Of a stretch of 64,000 bases of DNA, positions 45,475 to 53,420 are shown one piece after another. The notes below the pieces were generated by a model. That model saw only the letters and a list, made by a program, of their open reading frames with translations. It was not told where the DNA came from and made no database searches. This stretch comes from Paenibacillus sp. Soil750. GTDB taxonomy: Bacteria; Bacillota; Bacilli; Paenibacillales; NBRC-103111. The stretch lies in the NCBI RefSeq assembly GCF_001428045.1, contig NZ_LMSD01000010.1, positions 2,385 to 66,384 on the forward strand, given 5' to 3'. How positions within the stretch are numbered: position 1 is the first letter of the stretch; every line of letters starts with the position of its first letter. The position numbers and the translations under genes were made by a program.

Positions 45475-46493
45475 AAAAAGTATGGTTTAACCGCTGGTTC
45501 TCTGTTGCTTATCATTACATGAACAGCATCCGTAACAATGAGGATGGGGCTCAGTTTAAGATGTATGCAACACATCCCGATCGAACCCACATGGCGCTGC
45601 AAGCAGCGGACTTTGCAGATACAGAGCCTGTTCTTGGCGATGACGACTATGTAGAATTTGCACTGAATTTTTGTAAACAACATGGGATTGATGTGTTTAT
45701 TCCTAGGCTGCATATGTACGCGATTGCCAAGCATATCGATGAATTTGAGAAAATCGGTACACGTGTAACGGTTTGTCGTGATCTGGAGCTCTTAGAAAAT
45801 CTCATGGAAAAGCAGAAATTCTACGAATCCATCCGGCCTAAGGGAATCGTAGCGATTCCTGATTATCATGTGGTGAATACGGCGGAGGAATTTCTTAGGG
45901 CGAACGATGCGCTTACAGCGGCTGGTCATGACGTCTGTATGAAGCCAACGAATGGTGAGGGCGGCAATGGATTTCGGATTATCAGCAATAAGCGGAATGC
46001 GCTCACTGATATGTTTGGACCGGTAATGCCGTATCTCACGAAAGAGCAAGCCTATCAGAACTTATCGACTGTGGAACGTTTTGATGACGTCATGGTTATG
46101 GAAGTACTGGGTGGCCATGAATACAGCATCGATTGCTTAGCTTCCGCGTCTGGTGAGCTTCTTGCTGCTGTCCCGCGTCGTAAGGCGGATGGACGATTGA
46201 GGTTGTTGGAGGAAGTACCAGAGCTGATTGAACTTGCTAACCGGGTAGCTGCTACCTACCGCATTCCATTTAATTATAATATTCAAGTTAAATACAATCA
46301 GGGTGTACCGAAGCTGTTGGAGATTAATCCGCGGATGTCAGGCGGGTTACATGTCACTTGTTTATCAGGCATTAACTTCCCTTATTTAGCTGTAAAATCG
46401 CTGCTTGGCGATCATGTTGAAGTCCAAAAGCCAACCTTCGGCCTATTGGCAAGCCATATTGAGCAATATGTTATTATGAATCTCGGTGAATAA
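45471..46493 (+). CDS. ATP-grasp ligase of the Ter operon
   Basis: A 340-residue ATP-grasp enzyme. The ATP-binding region reads DVCMKPTNGEGGNGFRII (about residues 155-172), with VMEVLGGHEYSIDCLA and KLLEINPRMSGGLHVT as the metal-binding end. It should form an amide or similar bond between a carboxylate and an amine in the last step of the pathway. The ATG overlaps the HAD stop by 4 nt (ATGA). Confidence 0.92.
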   Translation: MKKVWFNRWFSVAYHYMNSIRNNEDGAQFKMYATHPDRTHMALQAADFADTEPVLGDDDYVEFALNFCKQHGIDVFIPRLHMYAIAKHIDEFEKIGTRVTVCRDLELLENLMEKQKFYESIRPKGIVAIPDYHVVNTAEEFLRANDALTAAGHDVCMKPTNGEGGNGFRIISNKRNALTDMFGPVMPYLTKEQAYQNLSTVERFDDVMVMEVLGGHEYSIDCLASASGELLAAVPRRKADGRLRLLEEVPELIELANRVAATYRIPFNYNIQVKYNQGVPKLLEINPRMSGGLHVTCLSGINFPYLAVKSLLGDHVEVQKPTFGLLASHIEQYVIMNLGE

Positions 46494-46563
46494 TCACTGC
46501 CGCGCATCATATCTTTGATAAGAGATGATCATTTCGTATCAATCAGCAAAGAGGGTGCGCGGT

Positions 46564-46665
46564 ATGATCGTAGGCGGAATTATCTTATTCGGAATTATTG
46601 TCACGTTAATCGTCATAGCAAGTGCAGAGAAAGCGGAATATGTGTCCAATTTTATCGATAAATAG
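46564..46665 (+). CDS. small membrane protein, 33 residues
   Basis: ATG 46564 has GAGGGTG 6 nt upstream. The product is one hydrophobic helix (IVGGIILFGIIVTLIVIA) with a short charged tail (EKAEYVSNFIDK). A terminator follows 9 bp after the stop. I do not recognise the family. Location right after the ATP-grasp gene suggests, but does not prove, cotranscription with the Ter operon. Confidence 0.65.
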   Translation: MIVGGIILFGIIVTLIVIASAEKAEYVSNFIDK

Positions 46666-46673
46666 TCATCTTT

Positions 46674-46699
46674 GAAGCCTGAAAAGGTTTCTTTTTTTT
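46674..46699 (+). terminator. Rho-independent terminator ending the Ter operon
   Basis: GAAGCC / GGTTTC stem (one G-T pair) followed by eight T. Confidence 0.8.
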
Positions 46700-46754
46700 G
46701 CTTCGATTTGGTAGAATAGAAGATAGGTAGTTTACTATGTGAAGGAGATTTAAC

Positions 46755-47363
46755 ATGCTGCAATTAAGCGATAGTCAACTTGCAACAATGTGGAGTCAAG
46801 GAGATGCGAAAGCGTTTAATCGACTTCTGGAGCTGTATAAGGACAGAATTTATCGATTAGCTTTTCGTATGCTTAGAAATAAATCAGATTCCGAAGATGT
46901 TGTTCAGGAGACTTTTTTGCGTGCACATTTGAATTCACACCGATTTGACGCTACCAAAAACTTCTCGAGCTGGATCTTTAGCATAGGCAAAAATGTCACG
47001 ATTGATCTGATGCGGAAGAAGAAAAAAGAACTCTCCATGGATACAAGTGGGTTTCCATCCCATGATGAACGTCCCCTGATTGAGAAGTTGGTGAGTCATG
47101 AGAAGACGCCTGAGCTTCAGCTTATTGAACAAGAAACATATAGCCAGGTAGAACAAATGATTCAAGATCTGCCAGACAAATATAAAGACCTTATTGTTTA
47201 CAAATATTATTTGGATATGTCCTTAGAAGACATCAGCCGAGAAGTGAATTTACCTGTTTCTACGATTAAAACGAGGCTTTTCCGTGGCCGGAATTATATC
47301 AAAAGAAAATGGGGATCCTTATTCTTCATGCTGCATAGCTTATCCACGATGATCATTTTATAA
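46755..47363 (+). CDS. ECF RNA polymerase sigma factor (SigW-like)
   Basis: 202 residues with sigma-2 (AFRMLRNKSDSEDVVQETFL, FSSWIFSIGKNVTIDLMRKK) and sigma-4 (DLPDKYKDLIVYKYYLDMSL, VSTIKTRLFRGRNYIKRKW). It resembles the SigW group. The C-terminal ~15 residues are unusually hydrophobic (LFFMLHSLSTMIIL). No anti-sigma factor gene follows; the next gene is a pentapeptide-repeat protein after a terminator. TerCD-type operons are SigW-controlled in B. subtilis, so control of the neighbouring Ter genes is possible, but I see no clear ECF promoter there. Confidence 0.92.
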   Translation: MLQLSDSQLATMWSQGDAKAFNRLLELYKDRIYRLAFRMLRNKSDSEDVVQETFLRAHLNSHRFDATKNFSSWIFSIGKNVTIDLMRKKKKELSMDTSGFPSHDERPLIEKLVSHEKTPELQLIEQETYSQVEQMIQDLPDKYKDLIVYKYYLDMSLEDISREVNLPVSTIKTRLFRGRNYIKRKWGSLFFMLHSLSTMIIL

Positions 47364-47366
47364 AGG

Positions 47367-47390
47367 TAAGCCGGTAAGGCTTATTTTTTT
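47367..47390 (+). terminator. Rho-independent terminator
   Basis: TAAGCC / GGCTTA stem with a 5-nt loop followed by TTTTTTT after the ECF sigma gene. Confidence 0.82.
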
Positions 47391-47420
47391 GCCCATTACC
47401 TGATGTTAAAGGAGTTATTC

Positions 47421-48065
47421 ATGAGTAATCCTAAATTAGATGCACCCAAAATGCCTAAAGAATTGCCCGTCATAACCTTGCAAGAAGGAAAATTTGAACC
47501 TGAGGATAGTTTTCATACTGGCATCATTAGTGATTGTGTCATTGATAATCAGTCAGCCTATAAGGTCGCCTTTGATAAAGTTATTTTTCGCAATGTGACA
47601 TTCACACGAATAGCGATGAAAGAAATTGAATTTACAGATGTTATTTTTGATCGATGTGATTTATCGAATGTCGACTTTACAGAAGCAACGATACATAGAA
47701 CGGAATTTCGGAATTGCAAAATTATCGGCATGGATCTTACTGGATCTACATTACGAAACATCCTTTTTCAAGATTGCTTAGGGGATTTTGCAACCTTCCG
47801 AATGGCAAATCTCAAACAAATCACGTTTCATACGTGTTCTTTAAACAACTCAGATTTTTATGAAGCGACTTTGCAAAAGCTACAATTTGAGGTTTGTCAA
47901 TTGGAACAAGCACAATTTACGGGTACGAAACTGGATGGAATCGATCTCAGCACATGTGAATTCACAAGCTTAGGTGTAAGTATTGAGGATCTGCGAGGAT
48001 GCATCATTTCTAGAGAACAGGCTTCGGTATTTGTAAGTCTTTTTGGGATCAAACTAAAGGAATAG
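47421..48065 (+). CDS. pentapeptide repeat protein
   Basis: 214 residues. From about residue 40 to 200 the sequence runs in five-residue periods centred on Leu/Phe (FDRCDLSNVDFTEATIHRTE, then MDLTGSTLRNILFQDC), predicting a right-handed quadrilateral beta-helix. Function cannot be read from the repeats; some relatives protect gyrase. ATG 47421 has AAAGGAG 6 nt upstream; the frame opens at 47403 without a site. The nucleotidase gene follows after 26 bp. Confidence 0.88.
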   Translation: MSNPKLDAPKMPKELPVITLQEGKFEPEDSFHTGIISDCVIDNQSAYKVAFDKVIFRNVTFTRIAMKEIEFTDVIFDRCDLSNVDFTEATIHRTEFRNCKIIGMDLTGSTLRNILFQDCLGDFATFRMANLKQITFHTCSLNNSDFYEATLQKLQFEVCQLEQAQFTGTKLDGIDLSTCEFTSLGVSIEDLRGCIISREQASVFVSLFGIKLKE

Positions 48066-48091
48066 AGGCAAGGTGAATGGAGGGTTAGACG

Positions 48092-48655
48092 GTGAAACTT
48101 GGATTTGATATTGATGATACCCTCATTAATCTAAGAGAGCATGCGTTTCATATTTATAATCAGAAGCTGCAGCAGGACATTGGGCTAGATGTATTTCATG
48201 CTTTGCCTACGATGGAAATTCACAGTGCTTTTGGACTAACCAAGGAAGAAGGCGGGAAGTTGTGGTACAGCTTACGTGATGAGATTTATTATTCAGACTG
48301 TGCGTTATTCCCCCACGCGCGTGAGGTTTTGAACAGGCTGGTGGAGCAAGGTCATGAGGTGTATTACATTACGGCTCGAGCCAAAGAGCATACGGAGCGC
48401 ACACGACAATGGTTGATCGACCATGGATTTCCTGTCGCAGAGGGGCATTTCTTCTGTGGGATGAGTGATTCCGAGAAAGTACATATCATAGAGGCACTAG
48501 AGTTGGATTATTATTTTGATGATAAACCGACCGTTCTGGAGACATTAGCGCACCTGCCTGTCCGCATTTGTGTGAAGGACAGATCCTATAATCAACATCT
48601 GGAATTGCCTCGGATTACGTCTTGGGACGAGCTTGATGAGCTTATGAAGGGTTAA
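48092..48655 (+). CDS. 5'-nucleotidase, HAD family (NT5C/YqfW-like)
   Basis: 187 residues. The HAD nucleophile motif is in LGFDIDDTLINLREH, followed by VYYITARAKEHTERTRQWL and YYFDDKPTVLETLA. This fits the NT5C-type (deoxy)nucleotidase group with a small cap, which dephosphorylates nucleoside monophosphates. GTG 48092 has GGAGGG about 8 nt upstream. Confidence 0.85.
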   Translation: MKLGFDIDDTLINLREHAFHIYNQKLQQDIGLDVFHALPTMEIHSAFGLTKEEGGKLWYSLRDEIYYSDCALFPHAREVLNRLVEQGHEVYYITARAKEHTERTRQWLIDHGFPVAEGHFFCGMSDSEKVHIIEALELDYYFDDKPTVLETLAHLPVRICVKDRSYNQHLELPRITSWDELDELMKG

Positions 48656-48702
48656 AAAAGTGAACAGGTGCTCGCATCGTTACAACACGATTCGAGCACC
48701 TG
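48655..48702 (-). terminator. terminator hairpin, minus direction
   Basis: CAGGTGCTCG (48665-48674) pairs with CGAGCACCTG (48693-48702), followed on the minus strand by GTTCACTTTTTT. It would terminate the lost minus-strand gene at 48680. Confidence 0.75.
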
Positions 48703-48796
48703 GCTGAGGGGAGAGCAGATCTTGCTCTCCCTCTTTTTCTAGCTGTTGGAGCAGCGCATCTGTATCCCGTTTCGGGGCATGGACGAGCAGCTTGTA
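48680..48796 (-). pseudogene. C-terminal gene remnant, unknown family
   Basis: The minus strand contains an open stretch of 38 codons ending in TAA (48682-48680), reading KLLVHAPKRDTDALLQQLEK, then GEQDLLSPQPGARIVL. It has normal protein-like composition and is followed by a strong terminator hairpin (48665-48702) with a T-run in the same direction. Immediately upstream is an in-frame stop and then the C-depleted tract. I infer that the 5' part of a gene was lost and only its 3' end and terminator survive. I do not recognise the family. Confidence 0.45.
48706..48739 (+). terminator. Rho-independent terminator, plus direction
   Basis: GAGGGGAGAGCA / TGCTCTCCCTC stem followed by TTTTT. It probably ends the pentapeptide/nucleotidase transcript. 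Confidence 0.82.
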
Positions 48797-48799
48797 TTA

Positions 48800-49007
48800 G
48801 TGGGGAGAAGGGCAGGTAGGGAAGAGCAAATTGGGAACGTAGTGAGTAAGGAAGGGGAGTGCAATGAGGAAAAGTAGTTCATAAGAAATAGGGGAGTGGA
48901 ATTGGTAAGTTAGTGCGTGGAAAAGGTTAGTGTAGTTGGGTTAAGTGGGGGGTTGATTAGGGGGGCGTATGTTAGTTAGGAATGAGGGATGGTTGAGGAT
49001 TGGATCG
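48800..49007 (+). other. C-depleted, G-rich non-coding tract
   Basis: Only 8 C occur in about 208 bases on this strand, against frequent G-runs (GGGG, and GGGGGG twice around 48947-48965). There is no usable reading frame, repeat unit or known RNA motif. It fills the gap between the remnant at 48680 and yunB. Confidence 0.8.
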
Positions 49008-49093
49008 TCTTTTTCAAAACATGTCCGCATAAGGTAGTACTAATGAATTATGGCGAATAAGTAGGAATTGGTCACGGAGAAAGGGGGAGACGC

Positions 49094-49861
49094 ATGCTGC
49101 AGAGACGACGATGGAGGAGCAGGCCAACTGTGAAAACAAGCCGTAAAAAAGTACTGTGGATTGGTTTGCTCATCTTAGTCTTGTTTTGCATTCAGTTTTT
49201 TATTTTTATAGAACGGAATCTAAGACCGCCTTTGATGAATCTGGCGAAGGTTAGGGTTAAGCAGATTGCAACGCAAGCGATAAATAGTGCAATCGCCGAT
49301 CATGTGGCAGGGGGAACGAATGCTGAGCAATTAATTGATTGGAAAATGGATAAAAACAATAAAATTACAGGTTTTATGTTGAATTATAATGAGCATATGA
49401 GGATTACTTCGGAGGCAATTAAAACGGTCCAAGGGGAGTTGAATAATCTGGAAAGTATTGCAGATCATATTCCCCTTGGGCAGGCTATGAATAGTGCTAT
49501 TCTCGCTTCTTTTGGCCCAGACATCCCGATCAGATTACTTCCTGTTGGTAGTGTGAAGGTGGATTTAAACACACGAACTCAAAATGCTGGTATTAATATG
49601 GTGATGTTTGAAGTATATGTACACATTGTTGCTGAGGTTTCAGTTATTATCCCATTTGATTCAGAAACTGAAATTGTAGAAACCGAAATTCCTATTTCCT
49701 ATTCGCTTGTTGTGGGGGATGTACCTACTTACTACTATGACAATAAAGGTAATCCAGTGGGAAGTTCGAAGGATGGCAGCCCGCCGAGCATAACGTTACC
49801 AACTATTCCGCTCTCAGGGGCAACGAATTCAACGCCAAAGGAGGGCGCTATCAAGCCATAA
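49094..49861 (+). CDS. yunB: sporulation protein YunB
   Basis: 255 residues with one N-terminal membrane helix (about 20-42) and an extracytoplasmic domain (VRVKQIATQAINSAIADHV, SFGPDIPIRLLPVGSVKVD, ETEIPISYSLVVGDVPTYYY), matching YunB, a mother-cell-expressed sporulation protein. It lies beside lytH as in B. subtilis, though here the two are convergent and share a terminator. Confidence 0.93.
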   Translation: MLQRRRWRSRPTVKTSRKKVLWIGLLILVLFCIQFFIFIERNLRPPLMNLAKVRVKQIATQAINSAIADHVAGGTNAEQLIDWKMDKNNKITGFMLNYNEHMRITSEAIKTVQGELNNLESIADHIPLGQAMNSAILASFGPDIPIRLLPVGSVKVDLNTRTQNAGINMVMFEVYVHIVAEVSVIIPFDSETEIVETEIPISYSLVVGDVPTYYYDNKGNPVGSSKDGSPPSITLPTIPLSGATNSTPKEGAIKP

Positions 49862-49865
49862 GCCC

Positions 49866-49903
49866 CAAAAAATAAACCCACCGTGAAAAGTGGGTTTATT
49901 TCT
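49866..49903. terminator. bidirectional terminator between yunB and lytH
   Basis: AATAAACCCAC / GTGGGTTTATT stem with A and T runs on both sides. Confidence 0.88.
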
Positions 49904-50951
49904 TTCTACCACGATCTTCGCGCTCCCATCTTCGTAGGGATGGATAAGGATCGTAGCTCCACTCTGTTGAGCCGTTATCACGGTATAGTCCGAAATGAAG
50001 ATGAGGAGGAAATTTACCAGATGTACCTGGTTTTCCATAACCGGAGCTGCCGACCCAACCGATGGTTTGTCCGGGCTTGACGATATCGTTTATTTTGAGC
50101 GTTTTTTGAAAGCCGGAAAGGTGGGCGTAGTAGTGATAAATGTTGTTTAGATCACGAATGCCTACCCGCCAGCCACCGTAGGGGTTCCATCCTTTAATTT
50201 CAACGATGCCATAGCAAGTGCTTCTAACAGGAACACCGTAGCCAGCGAACAGATCAGTGCCTTCATGAGTACGGTGCCCACCCCAGCCGCGACTATCTCC
50301 CCACGTGCTGCGATAAGAATAGTCGGATGTAACAGGCAGTGGGAATGCATGAGCATTTGCCTCTAATGTGCCTAAAGACTCATAGATCGCAGCGAATTGA
50401 CGGATGCGTTCTACGCTACGTGCGTTGTGGTAATAATTCCAAAGGTTCATTTGTAAGTTATCAACTTTTGTTCCATTATTGCCTAAGATCGCTGCCATAG
50501 CGGCTAGTACATCTAAATCGTTGGCCCGGTCAGCGATGCCATCTCCCGATCCATCCCGCCCTAAACCATGGAAAAAGGTAATACTTTTCAAATTGGAATC
50601 TTGTGGATCTGGATTGAGCATACCCACCCAAACAAGTTCTGAAAAATAAATATTCGTAATGCTTTGTTGAACTGTTCTTTTTTTTGCAGTGTTCATGGTT
50701 TTCTCATACTGATCTACAGCAGCTAGGTATGTCCAAGGGATACCTGTAAGTAAGCTTATTTTTTCAAAAAGCTCTTTTCGCTCCGATTGTGAAGGTTTGG
50801 TCGGTTGGGAGCTAGGTATTGGTGCTATCTGATCATTTGTCATAGCTGATGATACATCCATATTTGAAAAAGGCGGTAATGTGATTGTTGATAGGAGGAG
50901 GCTAAGGACGAGAACCTTTGACCAAAATGCTCTGCTTTGCATCTCTATCAT
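49896..50951 (-). CDS. lytH: M23 family peptidase, LytH-like sporulation endopeptidase
   Basis: 351 residues with an N-terminal signal or anchor segment and a C-terminal LytM/M23 domain (about 215-345). The Zn2+ ligands appear in HEGTDLFAGYG (H and D) and PHLHFGLYRD (HxH). Next to yunB, this corresponds to LytH (YunA), which trims cortex peptide side chains to L-Ala during sporulation. Naming rests on domain plus neighbourhood. Confidence 0.88.
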   Translation of the reverse strand: MIEMQSRAFWSKVLVLSLLLSTITLPPFSNMDVSSAMTNDQIAPIPSSQPTKPSQSERKELFEKISLLTGIPWTYLAAVDQYEKTMNTAKKRTVQQSITNIYFSELVWVGMLNPDPQDSNLKSITFFHGLGRDGSGDGIADRANDLDVLAAMAAILGNNGTKVDNLQMNLWNYYHNARSVERIRQFAAIYESLGTLEANAHAFPLPVTSDYSYRSTWGDSRGWGGHRTHEGTDLFAGYGVPVRSTCYGIVEIKGWNPYGGWRVGIRDLNNIYHYYAHLSGFQKTLKINDIVKPGQTIGWVGSSGYGKPGTSGKFPPHLHFGLYRDNGSTEWSYDPYPSLRRWEREDRGRKK

Positions 50952-51058
50952 CCTTCCTGAAATGTTAGTTCTTAGGATGTACGGATGTCTTGTTGTTTAT
51001 CCTTCGATCTTTCGTTACCGCGGGATATTTGCTATGATGCCAATAAGAGGTGGGAAAA

Positions 51059-51553
51059 GTGACTTTTAACCATAGAGAAGAGCATATTGACGATCATATG
51101 TTATTAGTTCAAGCCAATTTGGACGATATGAATCCTGAGTGGATGACTTATGTGATGGATAAGCTTTTTGATGCAGGTGCTAATGATGTATACATGGTAC
51201 CCATCATTATGAAACGAGGACGTCCTGGAATCATGCTGAATGTATTAGTGGATGAGGGGCGTTTGTCTCTGATTGAGGAGATTATTTTTAGTGAAACGAC
51301 CACTCTGGGCATTCGATATCTGCATGCATCTTGTCATCGATTAGCCAGAGAATTTGAGCATGTAGAAACACCTTGGGGACCCTTAACGGTAAAAGTTGGT
51401 TATCACGCAGGGAAATTAGTGCAATTTGCACCTGAATTTAAGGAATGTGAACATGTAGCAAGGATGCATGAAGTACCGCTGAAGATGGTTTATGAAGAAG
51501 TTAGGTTATTATTCTTGCAACAACAGAGACAAAAAAACGCTCTTCCATTGTGA
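51059..51553 (+). CDS. larC2: LarC C-terminal domain protein (LarC2), nickel insertion
   Basis: 164 residues matching only the C-terminal third of LarC: VQANLDDMNPEWMTYVMDKL, DVYMVPIIMKRGRPGIMLNV, SETTTLGIRYLHASCHRLAR and PEFKECEHVARMHEVPLKMV. LarC inserts Ni into the pincer nucleotide cofactor in a CTP-dependent step. Here this half is a separate gene, convergent with larC1. GTG 51059 has AAGAGGTG 6 nt upstream; GTG 51050 is in frame but is part of that site. It has its own start and does not depend on ribosomal frameshifting. Confidence 0.9.
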   Translation: MTFNHREEHIDDHMLLVQANLDDMNPEWMTYVMDKLFDAGANDVYMVPIIMKRGRPGIMLNVLVDEGRLSLIEEIIFSETTTLGIRYLHASCHRLAREFEHVETPWGPLTVKVGYHAGKLVQFAPEFKECEHVARMHEVPLKMVYEEVRLLFLQQQRQKNALPL

Positions 51554-51570
51554 TGGAAGGGCGTTTGTCA
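51531..51570. terminator. terminator between larC2 and larC1
   Basis: AAACGCTCTTCCAT pairs with ATGGAAGGGCGTTT around TGTG. The stronger T-run (seven T) is on the minus strand, so it mainly ends the lar operon; it overlaps the last codons of larC2. Confidence 0.85.
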
Positions 51571-51578
51571 TGTCTACG

Positions 51579-52637
51579 CTATTGTGGGGTGCCAGGTGTG
51601 GCATCGCCATGATGCGTGTGAGTATGAGAGTGATCATGATGATGATGATCGTGATCGTGATCGTGATCGTGATCGTGATCGTGATCGTGATCGTGATCGT
51701 GATCGTGATCGTGATCGTGATCGTGTTTATGATCATGGCTGTGTGAATGATTATCATGTTTATGCGCATGATCATGTTGGTGGTGATGATCATCGTGTGT
51801 ATGCGTATGTTCATGATGGTGGTGATGGTCGTCATGCGTGTGTGTATGTTCATGACTATGATCATGCGCTAGATGCTCATGACTAACTTGCCATTTACCA
51901 ATAAACGGATCAATTCTACCAACTACAACACGCAGTACATTGGGTTGCTTTGGCAAGTCTCTAGTGCCTGCACCATAGCCAATATGATCAACTACCATGG
52001 GCGGGAAGCTTTTGGAGAACTCATCAACAATTCCTGAAATTATACCGGCTCCAGTTGGGGTTGTCATTTCTAAACTATAAGGAGTTGAAGCGATAGGTAA
52101 GCCTCTCATCATTTCCAATGTGGCAGGAGCGGGTACTGGATAAATACCGTGATCGATATGTATGGTACCGGATCCTAGTGGCACTGGAGACGAGAAAATA
52201 CGCTCGATTTGCAACGAGTCGATGGCTAATGCAACACCTACGATGTCGACAATAGAATCAATGGCACCGACTTCATGAAAATGTACTTTTTCAATAGGGG
52301 TCCCGTGAATCTTAGCTTCGGAAATTGCGATTTTTTCGAAAATTGCCAAGCTTAGTGCGGTAACACGCTCATTGAATTCTGCTTTTTGAATGGCACCGAC
52401 GATTTCTGAATAATGTCTGTGTTTCTTTGGAGGATGTTCCGGATCGAGTATGACATCCAGCTTAAGGGCAGAAATGCCGCGTTTCACTACGCGCTTCCAT
52501 TCCAAGGTGTAGGGCTCTAGTTTGATTTTGGAAAGCTCATCCTCAATGTAAGCACGATCTGCTCCCGCATCAACCAAAGCGCCAAGGGTCATATCGCCGC
52601 TAATTCCAGAGAAGCAGTCCAAATATAAAATGCGCAT
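51579..52637 (-). CDS. larC1: LarC N-terminal domain protein (LarC1) with His-rich tail
   Basis: 352 residues. The first ~265 match LarC1 (ILYLDCFSGISGDMTLGALV, HFHEVGAIDSIVDIVGVALA, FSSPVPLGSGTIHIDHGIYP, EMTTPTGAGIISGI). The last ~90 are a His/Asp-rich tail ending in about 13 His-Asp repeats, a probable nickel store or delivery segment as in other Ni chaperones. The LarC2 domain that normally follows is absent and encoded on the other strand. It begins 9 bp after larB. Confidence 0.93.
   Translation of the reverse strand: MRILYLDCFSGISGDMTLGALVDAGADRAYIEDELSKIKLEPYTLEWKRVVKRGISALKLDVILDPEHPPKKHRHYSEIVGAIQKAEFNERVTALSLAIFEKIAISEAKIHGTPIEKVHFHEVGAIDSIVDIVGVALAIDSLQIERIFSSPVPLGSGTIHIDHGIYPVPAPATLEMMRGLPIASTPYSLEMTTPTGAGIISGIVDEFSKSFPPMVVDHIGYGAGTRDLPKQPNVLRVVVGRIDPFIGKWQVSHEHLAHDHSHEHTHTHDDHHHHHEHTHTHDDHHHQHDHAHKHDNHSHSHDHKHDHDHDHDHDHDHDHDHDHDHDHDHDHHHHDHSHTHTHHGDATPGTPQ
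51647..51724. repeat. hexanucleotide microsatellite (GATCGT)13 inside larC1
   Basis: Thirteen perfect copies of GATCGT, encoding alternating Asp and His on the minus strand. Unit changes keep the frame, so slippage would alter only the length of the metal-binding tail. Confidence 0.95.
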
Positions 52638-52646
52638 GGTTGTAAT

Positions 52647-53420
52647 TCACGCTCGTTTCGACATATTTTTGTTAATGAGTCCCGCATAATAACCACCGCC
52701 AAAACCATTGTCGATGTTAACGACAGAGATCCCCGGCGAGCAGCTATTGAGCATGGATAGCAGCGGTGCGATCCCGGCAAGGTTCGCACCGTACCCAATA
52801 CTCGTCGGCACAGCGACGATGGGTTTAGACACAAGCCCGCCCATGACGCTGGCGAGTGCGCCCTCCATGCCGGCAACTACCACAATCGCGTTCGCACCGC
52901 GAATGAGCTCGAGCCGGCGGAAGAGCCGGTGAATGCCAGCGACACCCACGTCGTATATACGTTCAACGTGGCTGCCTAGGCATTCTGCTGTAAGAGCTGC
53001 CTCCTCCGCCACAGGGAGGTCGGAGGTGCCTGCGCACACGACGGCGATATAGCCATCGTGGACTTTGAGCAGCGGGCGCTTAAACCAAGTGAGCGCCCGT
53101 GCGGTTTCGTGGTAGGTGACACCTTCCACGTTGGCTACCACATAGGCGGCTTTGGCCGCGTCGACGCGTGTGGCGAGCACGCGGTCGGTATGCTCCATCA
53201 GCCGCCGGAAAATGGCCTCGATCTGCTCGGGCGTCTTGCCTTCCCCGAAAATGACCTCGGGGAAGCCTGTACGCTTCTCGCGATCGATGTCGAGCTGCGC
53301 AAATCCAAGATCAAGATTGGCGGGACCTGACCCGCCTTCCTTGATGATTTGCTTCTTGGCTTCGTCGATGTCCAGATCGCCGGCCTGGACGAGTTTTAGG
53401 ATCTTCTCTAAGTCCATCAT
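52647..53420 (-). CDS. larB: nickel pincer cofactor biosynthesis protein LarB
   Basis: 257 residues. The C-terminal ~130 residues are the PurE/AIR-carboxylase-like domain (VVCAGTSDLPVAEEAALTAE, VVAGMEGALASVMGGL, PIVAVPTSIGYGA). LarB carboxylates and hydrolyses nicotinic acid adenine dinucleotide to the pyridinium dicarboxylate mononucleotide. Its ATG overlaps the larE stop by 4 nt. Confidence 0.95.
   Translation of the reverse strand: MMDLEKILKLVQAGDLDIDEAKKQIIKEGGSGPANLDLGFAQLDIDREKRTGFPEVIFGEGKTPEQIEAIFRRLMEHTDRVLATRVDAAKAAYVVANVEGVTYHETARALTWFKRPLLKVHDGYIAVVCAGTSDLPVAEEAALTAECLGSHVERIYDVGVAGIHRLFRRLELIRGANAIVVVAGMEGALASVMGGLVSKPIVAVPTSIGYGANLAGIAPLLSMLNSCSPGISVVNIDNGFGGGYYAGLINKNMSKRA

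Noticed and set aside
51492-51886. Plus-strand and alternative minus frames rich in Asp-Arg or Ile-Thr repeats
   Set aside because: They arise from the GATCGT microsatellite; only the larC1 frame continues into a conserved domain.
51059-52637. Programmed ribosomal frameshift joining LarC1 and LarC2
   Set aside because: The two halves are on opposite strands, so a frameshift cannot join them.
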